From the NCBI GenBank assembly GCA_046331665.1, contig JAXLQK010000022.1, positions 41,997 to 105,996 of the forward strand: a DNA stretch of 64,000 nt. Direction: 5' to 3'. This document shows positions 8,752 to 16,870 of the stretch, piece after piece. The position numbers and the translations under genes are program-made. A model generated the notes under the pieces. That model saw only the letters and a list, made by a program, of their open reading frames with translations, was not told the DNA's origin and searched no databases. The DNA comes from CAWBAT01 sp046331665. GTDB lineage: Bacteria; Acidobacteriota; Terriglobia; Versatilivoradales; Versatilivoraceae. Within the stretch, counting starts at the first letter, position 1. Each line of letters opens with the position of its first letter.

Positions 8752-10224
8752 TTATTTCCTCAAGTTCTTCGGTAACGGAAGTGAAGTCTTGAACTCCACC
8801 GGTTGACCTGGCTGTCTGCCGTTGTAACCCCGGGAGATGATGGCTGGCGAAACACCCAGGTAATAAGCGGCGATAGCCGCCTGATTGATAAATGTCGTTT
8901 TGAAGATCCCTACAGTTAACCACCTACGTGCTGAACTCAGAACTCGTGCCGGGGCTAAAATGATCTTACCCTTTCGGCGCAACCGGCTCATCATTTCCAG
9001 GTCTTCCATGATAGGAAGATCCGAGAATCCGCCCAGATTGTGAAACTGGTCTGCGCAGAGGAAGATCCCCTGGTCTCCATAAGGCATCCCCAGCCACTTG
9101 GATCGCCAGTTGGCCAAATGTTCAATAATCCGCAATCCCCAGGGGCTGGCATCGAGGCCCAAGCGGAACGCTCCCGCAACAACCCCGGGCTGTGTCAGTG
9201 TCTTTCGAACCAGCATATCGTATCCGTCCGGCAGGATCGTGTCGGCGTGAAGAAACAGTAATATCTCTCCGGCTGCGGCAGCAGCTCCAGCATTCATCTG
9301 ATTTGCCCGGCCGGGCAAAGAAGTCAAAACCTTGGCGCCCTGGCCTAATGCCTGCTCTACCGTTCCGTCCTGACTTCCCCCGTCCACGACGATGAGTTCC
9401 ACACGGCTGGCGTTTTGGGCGCTTTCAAGAGTACGCCCAATTCGCACCGCTTCATTTAGCGCCGGGATGATTACTGAGATGAGCGACGGATTAGGTACCC
9501 AGCACTTCCACGATTCCGGCCTTTCGCGCCGCTTCGAAGCAGTCAACGCAGCGAGAAAAATGGTAGTTAATATCTTTGTACCAGCGCCGACGACACCCCG
9601 AACGCTTCCAGAAATCTTGGATTTTCCGATGCGCTTCCGGTAGCTCACGGGCACTTCTTGGATGCGAACTCCCTGACGAGCAGCCTTGATCTGCATCTCG
9701 ACAGTCCACCCGTACCCACGATCTTTCATGCCGAGTTCTGCAAGCGTTGCGGCTCGAACCGCCCGGAAGGGGCCCAGGTCCGTATAGCTAACTCTCCAGA
9801 AAAGCCGGATGAGCCGACAAGCCAACCTGTTTCCAAAACGCTGCTGGAGAGTGAGTGCGCCCGTCTCGCGTTGACCGAGAGTACGTGAGCCGATCACCAT
9901 ATCCGCCTCCCCATGAAGAATAGGGTCGATGAGATGCTGCATTTCTTCAGGATAGTCACTGAAGTCGGCATCTATAAAAACAATGACTTCGGGATTATCC
10001 AGGGCTGCGATCCCCGCCAGACAGGCTGAGCCATATCCTCTGCACATTTCAGAGATGACACGTGCGCCAGCGGCGCGGGCCACATCGGCAGTCCGATCGT
10101 TAGAGCCATTGTCGGCGACAATCACTTCATCGACCCAGCCAGGAATCGCCCGGAGTACCTTAGCGATTGAAGACTCTTCGTTGAATGCAGGAATAACTAC
10201 GGAGATTCGCTTCTGCTCTTTCAT
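8752..10224 (-). CDS. Double GT2 glycosyltransferase; second half TIGR04283-like
   Basis: 490 residues with two family 2 glycosyltransferase domains. Domain 1 (about 1-235) is like dolichol/polyprenyl-phosphate sugar transferases: VVIPAFNEESSIAKVL, VADNGSNDRT, the metal motif FIDADFSDYP, YGWTVEMQIKA. Domain 2 (about 245-480) shows the TIGR04283 pattern: ISVIIPALNEAVRIG, SLPGRANQMNAGA, LLFLHADTILP, GMPYGDQGIF, SSARRWLTVG, NQ-x9-YYLGVSP. That family is annotated as transferase 2 of an rSAM/selenodomain (now also arsenosugar) pathway. The gene starts 1 base after the stop of the GT-C gene, so translation is coupled. The two domains are normally separate proteins; here they are in one frame, although an indel joining two genes near 9500 cannot be excluded. 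Confidence 0.85.
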   Translation of the reverse strand: MKEQKRISVVIPAFNEESSIAKVLRAIPGWVDEVIVADNGSNDRTADVARAAGARVISEMCRGYGSACLAGIAALDNPEVIVFIDADFSDYPEEMQHLIDPILHGEADMVIGSRTLGQRETGALTLQQRFGNRLACRLIRLFWRVSYTDLGPFRAVRAATLAELGMKDRGYGWTVEMQIKAARQGVRIQEVPVSYRKRIGKSKISGSVRGVVGAGTKILTTIFLAALTASKRRERPESWKCWVPNPSLISVIIPALNEAVRIGRTLESAQNASRVELIVVDGGSQDGTVEQALGQGAKVLTSLPGRANQMNAGAAAAAGEILLFLHADTILPDGYDMLVRKTLTQPGVVAGAFRLGLDASPWGLRIIEHLANWRSKWLGMPYGDQGIFLCADQFHNLGGFSDLPIMEDLEMMSRLRRKGKIILAPARVLSSARRWLTVGIFKTTFINQAAIAAYYLGVSPAIISRGYNGRQPGQPVEFKTSLPLPKNLRK

Positions 10225-10225
10225 T

Positions 10226-11719
10226 TTAGGCAGCCATCTGAACTATGGCAGCAGGTTGTCGAAGCTTCCGATGGACCCGCCACTCATGAACCATGAGAAT
10301 CCATACAGGCACGAACTCAAGCCAGACCACTCTATAATCAAAAAGTTCTACTTGATCTCTGGCACTGAAGTAAAAGCGCAGGTAGTAAAGGGAAAGTAGA
10401 GGAGTTAGCAACAGCAACGAGCGCCGAGGAAAAAGGGTTAAGAATGGCAGTAACCAGATATAGTACCAGGGAAACTGGGCCGGACTCATCAGGAACAATG
10501 CCGCTACCACCAAAAGGAGCCTCCTGCACAATTCCATTACATCAGCAGAGCGCCGACGGAACAGCCACCCGACGAACAAAACCAGAATTCCTCCAAAGAG
10601 TATTCGAGTAACAAACTCGCCTGCTGCCGTGGCTACTCCAGTCATCTTGACCACAGTCTGGACGATCCATAGGACCGACATGAACAGCGCATCATTCATT
10701 TCCCATCGGGTCCCGTAGGCCCAAAAACCTGAACTCGTATCGAGTCCTGCAAGGCAAACGGGGAGATATAAGAGACCTCCAAGCAGCAGGAAAACAAGCA
10801 GCGCCACAATGAATTTTCTGGAGGTGTTGCTTGTGGAAGATAAGATCACTGGCAGTAGCACAATCGGCCAGAGCTTGGTGGCTGTCGCCAGTGCGAGACA
10901 AGCAACAGCCCAGACAGAGTTACCACGTATTGCCAGGAATGCTGCCCCAACTACAAATGGAAGGACGATAACATCCATGTGACCCGAGTTGAAAACTTCC
11001 TTGATGAGCAGCGGATTCCACCAGTAGACGACGATCCCAAGAACCGGAAGGCCCAGACCCCTCAGTAAGTAACCCAGCATGCTTACAGTGAGAATATCCA
11101 CTGCCAGTAACAGTAGACGCCAACCGAACAAGGTCCATGGCTGCATCCAATGAGCTATAGCAAAGAAAAGCTGAGCGACTGGCGGGTAGACTGAACGCAG
11201 CTGAGGATGGTTAACTTTTTCTAGTAGCCCCCCTGAATCCGTAGCTACTTTGGCAAACCGGGCTGGCAATACCCCTTTGAGGGGGTCGCCTTCGAGGACC
11301 TGCTCCGGAGAAAAGGAGTAAGGGTTGAGTCCTCGGGCCGTCACAGCTCCATCCCACAGGTAACGGTAATAGTCATCCTCGAGGATTGGCGTTGAACTCA
11401 TTGCCATGGTCCGGAATACGAGGCCCACCCCTAGAATCCAAATCACTAATAGGCTACTGCTAGTTGAGACCTCAAGCTTGTAGATGGCGACTAAGTAAAG
11501 ACCGCCGGCTAGAAACTGGATAACCACGAAAGCAAGAATGGGCTGAGAGAGTAGCTCCCGTCCGCTGTTAAATTCACCGGAGATGGAAGACAGACAGAGT
11601 TGAAGCCCGATCAGTGCCAGGCCGATCAACCCCCACCCCAATACGTTGCGTGACCTCTGGGAAAAGTAGGTTTTGGAAGGGTTGATGGTCACCGTACTTG
11701 TATAAGGTAAAGATATCAA
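10226..11719 (-). CDS. GT-C type membrane glycosyltransferase (mannosyltransferase-like)
   Basis: A 497-residue polytopic protein with about eleven hydrophobic spans and the acidic loop motif LEDDYYRYLWDG after the second or third span. This is the hallmark of GT-C enzymes that use polyprenyl-phosphate sugars on the periplasmic side. Other family-like stretches are NPLLIKEVFNSGHMD and LATATKLWPIVLLP. It starts with TTG at 11719, overlapping the TGA of the upstream gene (AATTGATA) just after GGGGAG, so it is translationally coupled. Domain 1 of the next gene could make the polyprenyl-phosphate sugar it uses. The acceptor is unknown. Confidence 0.8.
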   Translation of the reverse strand: MISLPYTSTVTINPSKTYFSQRSRNVLGWGLIGLALIGLQLCLSSISGEFNSGRELLSQPILAFVVIQFLAGGLYLVAIYKLEVSTSSSLLVIWILGVGLVFRTMAMSSTPILEDDYYRYLWDGAVTARGLNPYSFSPEQVLEGDPLKGVLPARFAKVATDSGGLLEKVNHPQLRSVYPPVAQLFFAIAHWMQPWTLFGWRLLLLAVDILTVSMLGYLLRGLGLPVLGIVVYWWNPLLIKEVFNSGHMDVIVLPFVVGAAFLAIRGNSVWAVACLALATATKLWPIVLLPVILSSTSNTSRKFIVALLVFLLLGGLLYLPVCLAGLDTSSGFWAYGTRWEMNDALFMSVLWIVQTVVKMTGVATAAGEFVTRILFGGILVLFVGWLFRRRSADVMELCRRLLLVVAALFLMSPAQFPWYYIWLLPFLTLFPRRSLLLLTPLLSLYYLRFYFSARDQVELFDYRVVWLEFVPVWILMVHEWRVHRKLRQPAAIVQMAA

Positions 11720-12147
11720 TTGCTCCCCGCCGGTTCCTTTGAATCGGATCCCTTGGGGACAGCCGCTTTGATGGATTCAGGTTCCAAGGTATCTTTCTCA
11801 TCATCCAACTCTCCAACCATGATGACCTTATCTCCCTTGTTGTACTTACTGAGGAGGCCTTCATTCTTGCTGGTTCGTATAAGTCTGAGAATCCTTCCTT
11901 CCATTCCGCCCAAATTCTTCCCGTCACCAGCCATGGCTTTCGATACTTTTACCGTCAACTGAGGTGGCTCGTTTTTGGAGCGGGAGCCGAACGGATCACG
12001 CAACACACCCAACTCGCCTTCGATAGTCACTTTGGCTAGTTTCTCCGTCTTGCTCGTGCTACCTGAGGTCTGCGCCAAGATGATGTTGATGGTAACTGCC
12101 AAAGTCAAAAAAGAACCCCAAGAGAAGGCTTTCAGCTTCCAGCTCAT
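11716..12147 (-). CDS. Secreted protein of unknown function, first gene of the cluster
   Basis: 143 residues beginning with a clear signal peptide (MSWKLKAFSWGSFL, then LAVTINIILAQ). The mature part reads KVTIEGELGVLRDP, GRILRLIRTSKNEG and KGDKVIMVGELDDE, an alternation of short beta strands that may form a small barrel, but no family is recognised. The ATG at 12147 has GGAGGA in front, which decides against the longer frame starting at 12267. It is the first gene after palindrome site B and overlaps the start of the GT-C gene, so it heads the operon. Confidence 0.65.
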   Translation of the reverse strand: MSWKLKAFSWGSFLTLAVTINIILAQTSGSTSKTEKLAKVTIEGELGVLRDPFGSRSKNEPPQLTVKVSKAMAGDGKNLGGMEGRILRLIRTSKNEGLLSKYNKGDKVIMVGELDDEKDTLEPESIKAAVPKGSDSKEPAGSN

Positions 12148-12222
12148 ACAATTCCTCCTGTTCGAATTCGATTCCAAGAATATTGCGCCCATAGCAAATC
12201 TAGCCGATATCCGTTGGATCAG

Positions 12223-12240
12223 TTGTCGGGTGGCTGACAT
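12223..12240 (-). promoter_or_regulatory. Crp/CooA-type palindrome, site B
   Basis: TGTCG-GGTGGC-TGACA (12224-12239) is a near-perfect version of the window-wide motif. On the minus strand a TAGATT hexamer (12197-12202) lies 20 bases past it, and the ATG of the first cluster gene (12147) lies 76 bases from its edge. This is class II activator geometry and would put the whole glycosyltransferase and selenoprotein cluster under the regulator. Confidence 0.62.
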
Positions 12241-12281
12241 TTCTTTATGTTTCGACAGGATCAGCAAACGCAGTGTTTGTC

Positions 12282-13082
12282 CTAAGCCCGACGCGCTTTT
12301 TGGAGGGCCATTTGAATGAGCTCCTCAACATCATTGTCAGATGCCAGAACGCAGATTAATCTTCCATCCTGCCAGAAGGCCATTGTGACGTTGTCCTCTC
12401 GATAAATGTAGAGCTGACGCGGCCCCTTTCCGCACGTAAGGGCACCGTCAGGTAATTCCGCTGCATTCCCTGGGAACATTTCACTGAGTAAAAACCGGTT
12501 GGCATCTTTCTGATAAATGCACAGCGTGCCTCGACGACCGAGAATCTGATGAAGACTGATACCCACCAGAGGATAGCGCACCATCAAGGGCCCGCTGGCT
12601 TCTGGGTGAAACGCAATACCATTTTTAGCGAAGAAACTCTCTACTTCTTTTGCATCGGGAGTCTTCAGTTCCAAACGGAGTTTGGCTCCCTTGTACATCT
12701 GAAAATCCCTAGCCACGTCTCGGGGAAAATCCAGAGCACGGCTCCAGTGGAGCAAGAGAACGATAACAATGCTCGCTACAGCGATGCCTGAAAGCAGACT
12801 CCAGGTGCGATTCCCCCTCGAATTTCCTCGACAGTGGCTCCGACTGCTTAAAGCCCTACGGTTAAGTAGCGGGAGAACTCCTTTCCCCGGCGTTGCGGCA
12901 CCCTGCTGGACTGCTACGTGTCGGACACAATGGTGCTTTGTCCAGTGCAGTGCGTTCAGTTCACGTCGGCAGCGCTCACACTTTTCAATATGCCTTTCCA
13001 TTTCAGCTTGTCTGTAGGAGTCCAGACGGTTGTCGAGCGATAACCGAATTTCCTTCCCAAAGTGCCGACGAATCTCTCGCAC
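12282..13082 (-). CDS. Anti-sigma-factor-like membrane protein, zinc-finger type
   Basis: 266 residues. The N-terminal third has the anti-sigma zinc-finger signature (RHIEKCERCRREL, preceded by a short helix). One membrane span follows near residue 105 (GIAVASIVIVLLLHW), then an extracytoplasmic domain of about 150 residues (ESFFAKNGIAFHPE, LVGISLHQILGRRGT, VTMAFWQDGRLICVLASD). The same outer-domain layout occurs in the gene at 29698-30471, so the two are paralogues. The GTG at 13082 follows GGGGGAGAGG and is preferred to the open frame upstream. No sigma-factor gene is adjacent, making this an orphan. It is downstream of palindrome site C. Confidence 0.65.
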   Translation of the reverse strand: MREIRRHFGKEIRLSLDNRLDSYRQAEMERHIEKCERCRRELNALHWTKHHCVRHVAVQQGAATPGKGVLPLLNRRALSSRSHCRGNSRGNRTWSLLSGIAVASIVIVLLLHWSRALDFPRDVARDFQMYKGAKLRLELKTPDAKEVESFFAKNGIAFHPEASGPLMVRYPLVGISLHQILGRRGTLCIYQKDANRFLLSEMFPGNAAELPDGALTCGKGPRQLYIYREDNVTMAFWQDGRLICVLASDNDVEELIQMALQKARRA

Positions 13083-13168
13083 TTCAGCCTCTCCCCCAGA
13101 ATCCACAACCTGCAACCGCGCCGCCCTCTAACTAACCACTAAAAGCATAACATTGGGTAAGATAAAGT

Positions 13169-13186
13169 TTGTCAGGAGGGCGACAA
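13169..13186 (-). promoter_or_regulatory. Crp/CooA-type palindrome, site C
   Basis: TGTCA-GGAGGG-CGACA (13170-13185) fits the CooA-like consensus exactly in its arms. A TATGCT hexamer on the minus strand (13144-13149) lies 19 bases away, and the GTG of the anti-sigma-like gene is 86 bases from the site edge. The regulator gene itself lies divergently 248 bases to the right. Confidence 0.62.
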
Positions 13187-13433
13187 TTTCTGAATTTTTA
13201 AATCATCGAGAAACATTTCCTACAGGACTCTTGAACCTGTGTGTAAATTGACGCTCTTTCGCCAGCCCTATTAGTCAGCTAAGAGAGGACTGAGACTTCA
13301 AGCCCAGTCGATGATTCTCAAATTCGATGCGAAGAAACTATGCAAACGCCAGTAGCTCGTTTAAAATAACATTTTGAAACAAACCGAAACGGACGCGAGC
13401 CCGGCAAAACAATTAGCCAATCGCGGGTGACGC

Positions 13434-14147
13434 ATGCAACCAACAAAGCTGTGGTATATCGAGCGACTGAATTTGTTTAAGGGGATTCAGCAACGAGACA
13501 AAGAGGAACTGGTCCGTATCTCTCTCATGGAAAAGAAGCCCAAGGGAAGTTTTGTTTACCTCCCCTCTGATCCCGCTAATTCTGTCTTTCTGCTTAAAGA
13601 AGGGCACGTTCGCATTTCCCGAATAACTGAGGATGGAAGGGAGATCACATTGACCATGCTTTCTCCAGGCGAGATCTTCGGCGAGGTTGCGCTTGTGGAC
13701 GATAGTCCTCGCGACCATGTGGCTCAAGCTATCGACGAGGTACTCCTGTGCGAATTTAAGAAGCGAGACTTTGAGAGCTTTGTTCAGTCCAGACCCGATC
13801 TAGCCTTTCGAATCATCAAGCTCATTGGACTTCGATTTCGCACCATGGAAACCCGAGTCGTCGACCTGATTTGCAAGGATGTCACCACCCGTGTTTGTGA
13901 ATTACTCATGAGTTTGGCTGACAAGGAGCGCAAGTCCTCCGAAGCTAGTAAAGATCAAAAAATCCGACTAACTCACCAGGACATTGCTAGCCTTGTTGGC
14001 GTTTCCAGGCAGACCACCACCGAGACGTTGGATCGCATAAAATCGAAAGGGTTCATCGATTTGGGCCATCGTTCAATTGTGATCAAAGATCGAGTTGGAC
14101 TGGAGTCTCTCGCCCGCGCCAGAGCTGCATCGAGATCAGGAAACTGA
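13434..14147 (+). CDS. Crp/Fnr-family transcription regulator
   Basis: 237 residues. Residues about 10-130 form the cyclic-nucleotide-type beta barrel, with GEIFGEVALVDDSPRDH (79-95) at the phosphate-binding cassette. The Ser that follows the Arg in E. coli CRP is Asp here, so cAMP binding is doubtful. A long dimerisation helix follows, then a winged helix-turn-helix (about 178-212): LTHQDIASLVGVSRQTTTETL. The recognition helix has Arg192-Gln193 where CRP has Arg-Glu and CooA has Arg-Gln, which suits a TGTC...GACA site rather than TGTGA. Cys, His or heme ligands of CooA are not evident. It is the best candidate for binding the seven palindromes listed here. The signal is unknown. Confidence 0.85.
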   Translation: MQPTKLWYIERLNLFKGIQQRDKEELVRISLMEKKPKGSFVYLPSDPANSVFLLKEGHVRISRITEDGREITLTMLSPGEIFGEVALVDDSPRDHVAQAIDEVLLCEFKKRDFESFVQSRPDLAFRIIKLIGLRFRTMETRVVDLICKDVTTRVCELLMSLADKERKSSEASKDQKIRLTHQDIASLVGVSRQTTTETLDRIKSKGFIDLGHRSIVIKDRVGLESLARARAASRSGN

Positions 14148-14249
14148 CCCGCCAATTTGAAGACAATATGCGATCGTCAAGCCTGCGATTCCGCGACCTA
14201 AAATGAGAAGTCACATATTCCGATCGCCGCGAGCCAGACCTGCGCATTG

Positions 14250-16541
14250 CTATTTTGCTGAGAGCAATTGAGACATCACTTTCAAATCCGTCGTCGGCAG
14301 CTTGCACACATAGTCTTCGCAAACGTATGCCGTCGCCTTGCCTCCAATCATCCTAATGGATTTTATGAAGTCAATCTTCTCGGAGAAGAACTTGCTCCCC
14401 TCGGTCTGGTCCGCCAGGATCAAGACCTTGTTGGGAAGAAAGTGACTATGAACTTCTTGCAGCATGGCACGAGTGTCTGGCGAATCCTTCTGTCCTGCAA
14501 TCACGACTTGCTTGGGTGTGCGCAACTGAAAGTCGAGGGCTACCAACATCTGGGGCAGGCCGAACGGCATTGAGCGGAGCTGTGAAGCATAGGCCCGCAG
14601 TGTCTGCTGTCCCCTTTTCTGCCATTCGCTTGAGCCGAACAGATGCCCCAAGCGGAGGAGGTTCAGGGCGGCCACGGAATTTGGCGCCGGTTCAGCCCCG
14701 TCATAATCCTCTTTCGTTCTCAGCAGAATGGTGGGGTCTTTTCCAGCGGTATCAAAGTAACCTCCATTCTTCGGATCCCAGAAAAGAGCGTCCTGGGTGT
14801 TTTGAAGTTCCATGGCCCAGACCAGCCACCGTGTTTCGAATGATGTCTCATAGAGATCAATCAATCCCTGAATCAGGAAAGTGTAATCGCTGAGAATTCC
14901 CCCGGCCTTGCCGGCTCCCTGCCGGTAAAACCGGCGTACGGTATGATCCTTGGACTCATAGATTTCCGCTTGGAGAAAGGTGGCCGCTGCCTTGGCCTCT
15001 TGCAAGTAGTGAGGATCATTCAGGATTTGGCTGGCCCTGGCAAACGCTGAGATCATGAGTCCGTTCCAGGCAGTGACGATCTTGTCATCAAGCTGAGGAC
15101 GAGGACGGCGGGAGCGGTATTCGAACAATTTCCGTCGACTGTCTTCCAGAAGCTGCCGAGCCTCGGTTTCAGAGAGAGTGTACTGCTTGGCTGTTTCGGA
15201 GATCGATTGATGTTCAGCCAGGATGTTCTGACCGGCAAATTCAGCATGAGCATCACTGTCTGCTGGAGCGTTTCCTTTGGCTTCCACGCTATACTGAGTG
15301 CAGAAAATCTGGGCCTCTTTCTCACTCAGGGTTTTGGTAATCTGCTCGTAGGTCCAGATGTAGAAGGCGCCTTCTGCACGCTTCGGACTGCCAAGGGCAA
15401 TCAGGCTGTCGGCATCTTCGGCCGAATAGAAACCGCCTCGAGAATCTCGCAAGTCACGCGCGACGTACTGTAGAATGTCTCGAGCGATCCCGGCAAAGAA
15501 AGTGTCTTTCGTGATCTGATACGCGTTAAGATAAGCGACAACCAGTTGCGCCTGATCATAAAGCATCTTTTCAAAATGAGGGACATGCCAGTACGCATCT
15601 ACGGAATATCGATGGAAGCCTCCACCCAGATGATCATGGATGCCGCCTTCAACCATTTTTCTTAGGGTGAGCAGGCTCATCTTCAGGGCGCTCTGACCAA
15701 TCTCAGAATCTGGGCCTTCTCTCGCGTAGTCACTAAAGAGAAAATAAAGACTCACAGGCCGTGGAAATTTCGGGGCAGCGCCAAATCCTCCCCATTTTTT
15801 GTCAAACTCAGTGGCCATTTGGTGATAAGCCGACAGAATGGCTTGTTCGTCCAGTTCGCCCTTGTCGGCAATCACTTTCGCATCCTTTTGTAACTGACGA
15901 ATGACATCTTCAGCCTGTCTGTGGATCTGCTCCCCATTCTTGTTCCAGGTCTCAGCGATTCGGAGCAATAGAGAATGTAATCCCGGCCGCCCCCAACGGT
16001 CCTCTGGAGGATAATAGGTGCCTCCCACAAACGGCTTCAAGTCCGGGGTGAGCCAGACATTCATTGGCCACCCGCCACCTCCCGTCGTCGCCTCAACAAA
16101 AGTCATATAGACCCGATCCACGTCCGGACGCTCTTCCCGATCGACTTTGATGCTTACAAAGTGCTCGTTGAGGATTCTTGCAATCTCAGGATTACTAAAG
16201 GACTCCTCTTCCATCACATGGCACCAGTGACACGTCGAGTAACCCACCGAGAGGAATATCGGCTTGTTCTCTTTACGAGCTTTGTCAAAAGCTTCCTTCC
16301 CCCAGGGATACCAATCCACTGGATTGTGTGCATGCTGAAGAAGATAGGGTGATTTTTCGTGGATGAGCCGATTGGTATAAGTGGCGTGGCTATTTAAGGT
16401 GGGATCTTTTGTTTGAGACGACTCCATCAGGTGACCTCGGAAAAGTTGAAAAGCTGTGACAAGCAAAAATACTCTCAAGACTACCTGTGAGAAGTTCTTG
16501 TTCATTTGACCCTTATTAGGTCCGCTTTCACGCTTACTCAC
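14250..16541 (-). CDS. Thioredoxin-domain protein of the DUF255 / YyaL (SSP411) family
   Basis: 763 residues, full length for the family. After a short hydrophobic start come the DUF255 thioredoxin fold signatures: NRLIHEKSPYLLQHAHNPVD, WGKEAF, the active site STCHWCHVMEEESF, VKVDREERPDVD-type block and GGGGWPMNVWLTPD. The rest is the alpha/alpha barrel (HDHLGGGFHRYSVD, MLYDQAQL, DDKIVTAWNGLMI). The catalytic role is not firmly established; a thiol-dependent carbohydrate or protein-processing role is suggested. GTG at 16541 is preceded at good distance by GGGAGG; an ATG at 16505 after AAGGG is an alternative. It carries intact cysteines, unlike the UxxC protein. Confidence 0.85.
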   Translation of the reverse strand: MSKRESGPNKGQMNKNFSQVVLRVFLLVTAFQLFRGHLMESSQTKDPTLNSHATYTNRLIHEKSPYLLQHAHNPVDWYPWGKEAFDKARKENKPIFLSVGYSTCHWCHVMEEESFSNPEIARILNEHFVSIKVDREERPDVDRVYMTFVEATTGGGGWPMNVWLTPDLKPFVGGTYYPPEDRWGRPGLHSLLLRIAETWNKNGEQIHRQAEDVIRQLQKDAKVIADKGELDEQAILSAYHQMATEFDKKWGGFGAAPKFPRPVSLYFLFSDYAREGPDSEIGQSALKMSLLTLRKMVEGGIHDHLGGGFHRYSVDAYWHVPHFEKMLYDQAQLVVAYLNAYQITKDTFFAGIARDILQYVARDLRDSRGGFYSAEDADSLIALGSPKRAEGAFYIWTYEQITKTLSEKEAQIFCTQYSVEAKGNAPADSDAHAEFAGQNILAEHQSISETAKQYTLSETEARQLLEDSRRKLFEYRSRRPRPQLDDKIVTAWNGLMISAFARASQILNDPHYLQEAKAAATFLQAEIYESKDHTVRRFYRQGAGKAGGILSDYTFLIQGLIDLYETSFETRWLVWAMELQNTQDALFWDPKNGGYFDTAGKDPTILLRTKEDYDGAEPAPNSVAALNLLRLGHLFGSSEWQKRGQQTLRAYASQLRSMPFGLPQMLVALDFQLRTPKQVVIAGQKDSPDTRAMLQEVHSHFLPNKVLILADQTEGSKFFSEKIDFIKSIRMIGGKATAYVCEDYVCKLPTTDLKVMSQLLSAK

Positions 16542-16870
16542 TTGAGAGCCTCCCTGTTCACCTCAAAATCTCGCTTTTTCGTTGCTGGAGAAGTGCACGA
16601 TCCAACTCGGCCGGGCGGATTTGGCGCGATGTCCGACCTGCTAGACAATTTCGGAGTTTCCAACCAACTCGAACCCTAGTATACAGGCTGTCTTGCATTT
16701 TGAGTTGCTGTTGACTGTCAATTCTGGGAAGAGTTGGAGCCCGCCGCGAATGCAGCTTTCCAAGTACCCAACAAATTCGTCCGCCTTACGAGAGTGAGCT
16801 CATGGCTTACATATGAATCCATCATCTCCAGAACCTCACTACGATCTATTTCCCATTTCAACTGTACTGT
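16542..16870. other. Intergenic region, no gene seen
   Basis: This stretch must hold the promoter of the leftward DUF255 gene. It also contains a loose inverted repeat TGTCC-N8-AGACA near 16630, whose spacing is two bases too long for the Crp-type motif. No coding frame with a ribosome site or recognisable protein similarity was found. Confidence 0.5.

Noticed and set aside
16630..16647. TGTCC-N8-AGACA as an eighth Crp-type site
   Set aside because: The half-sites are eight bases apart instead of six and the inner bases do not match.
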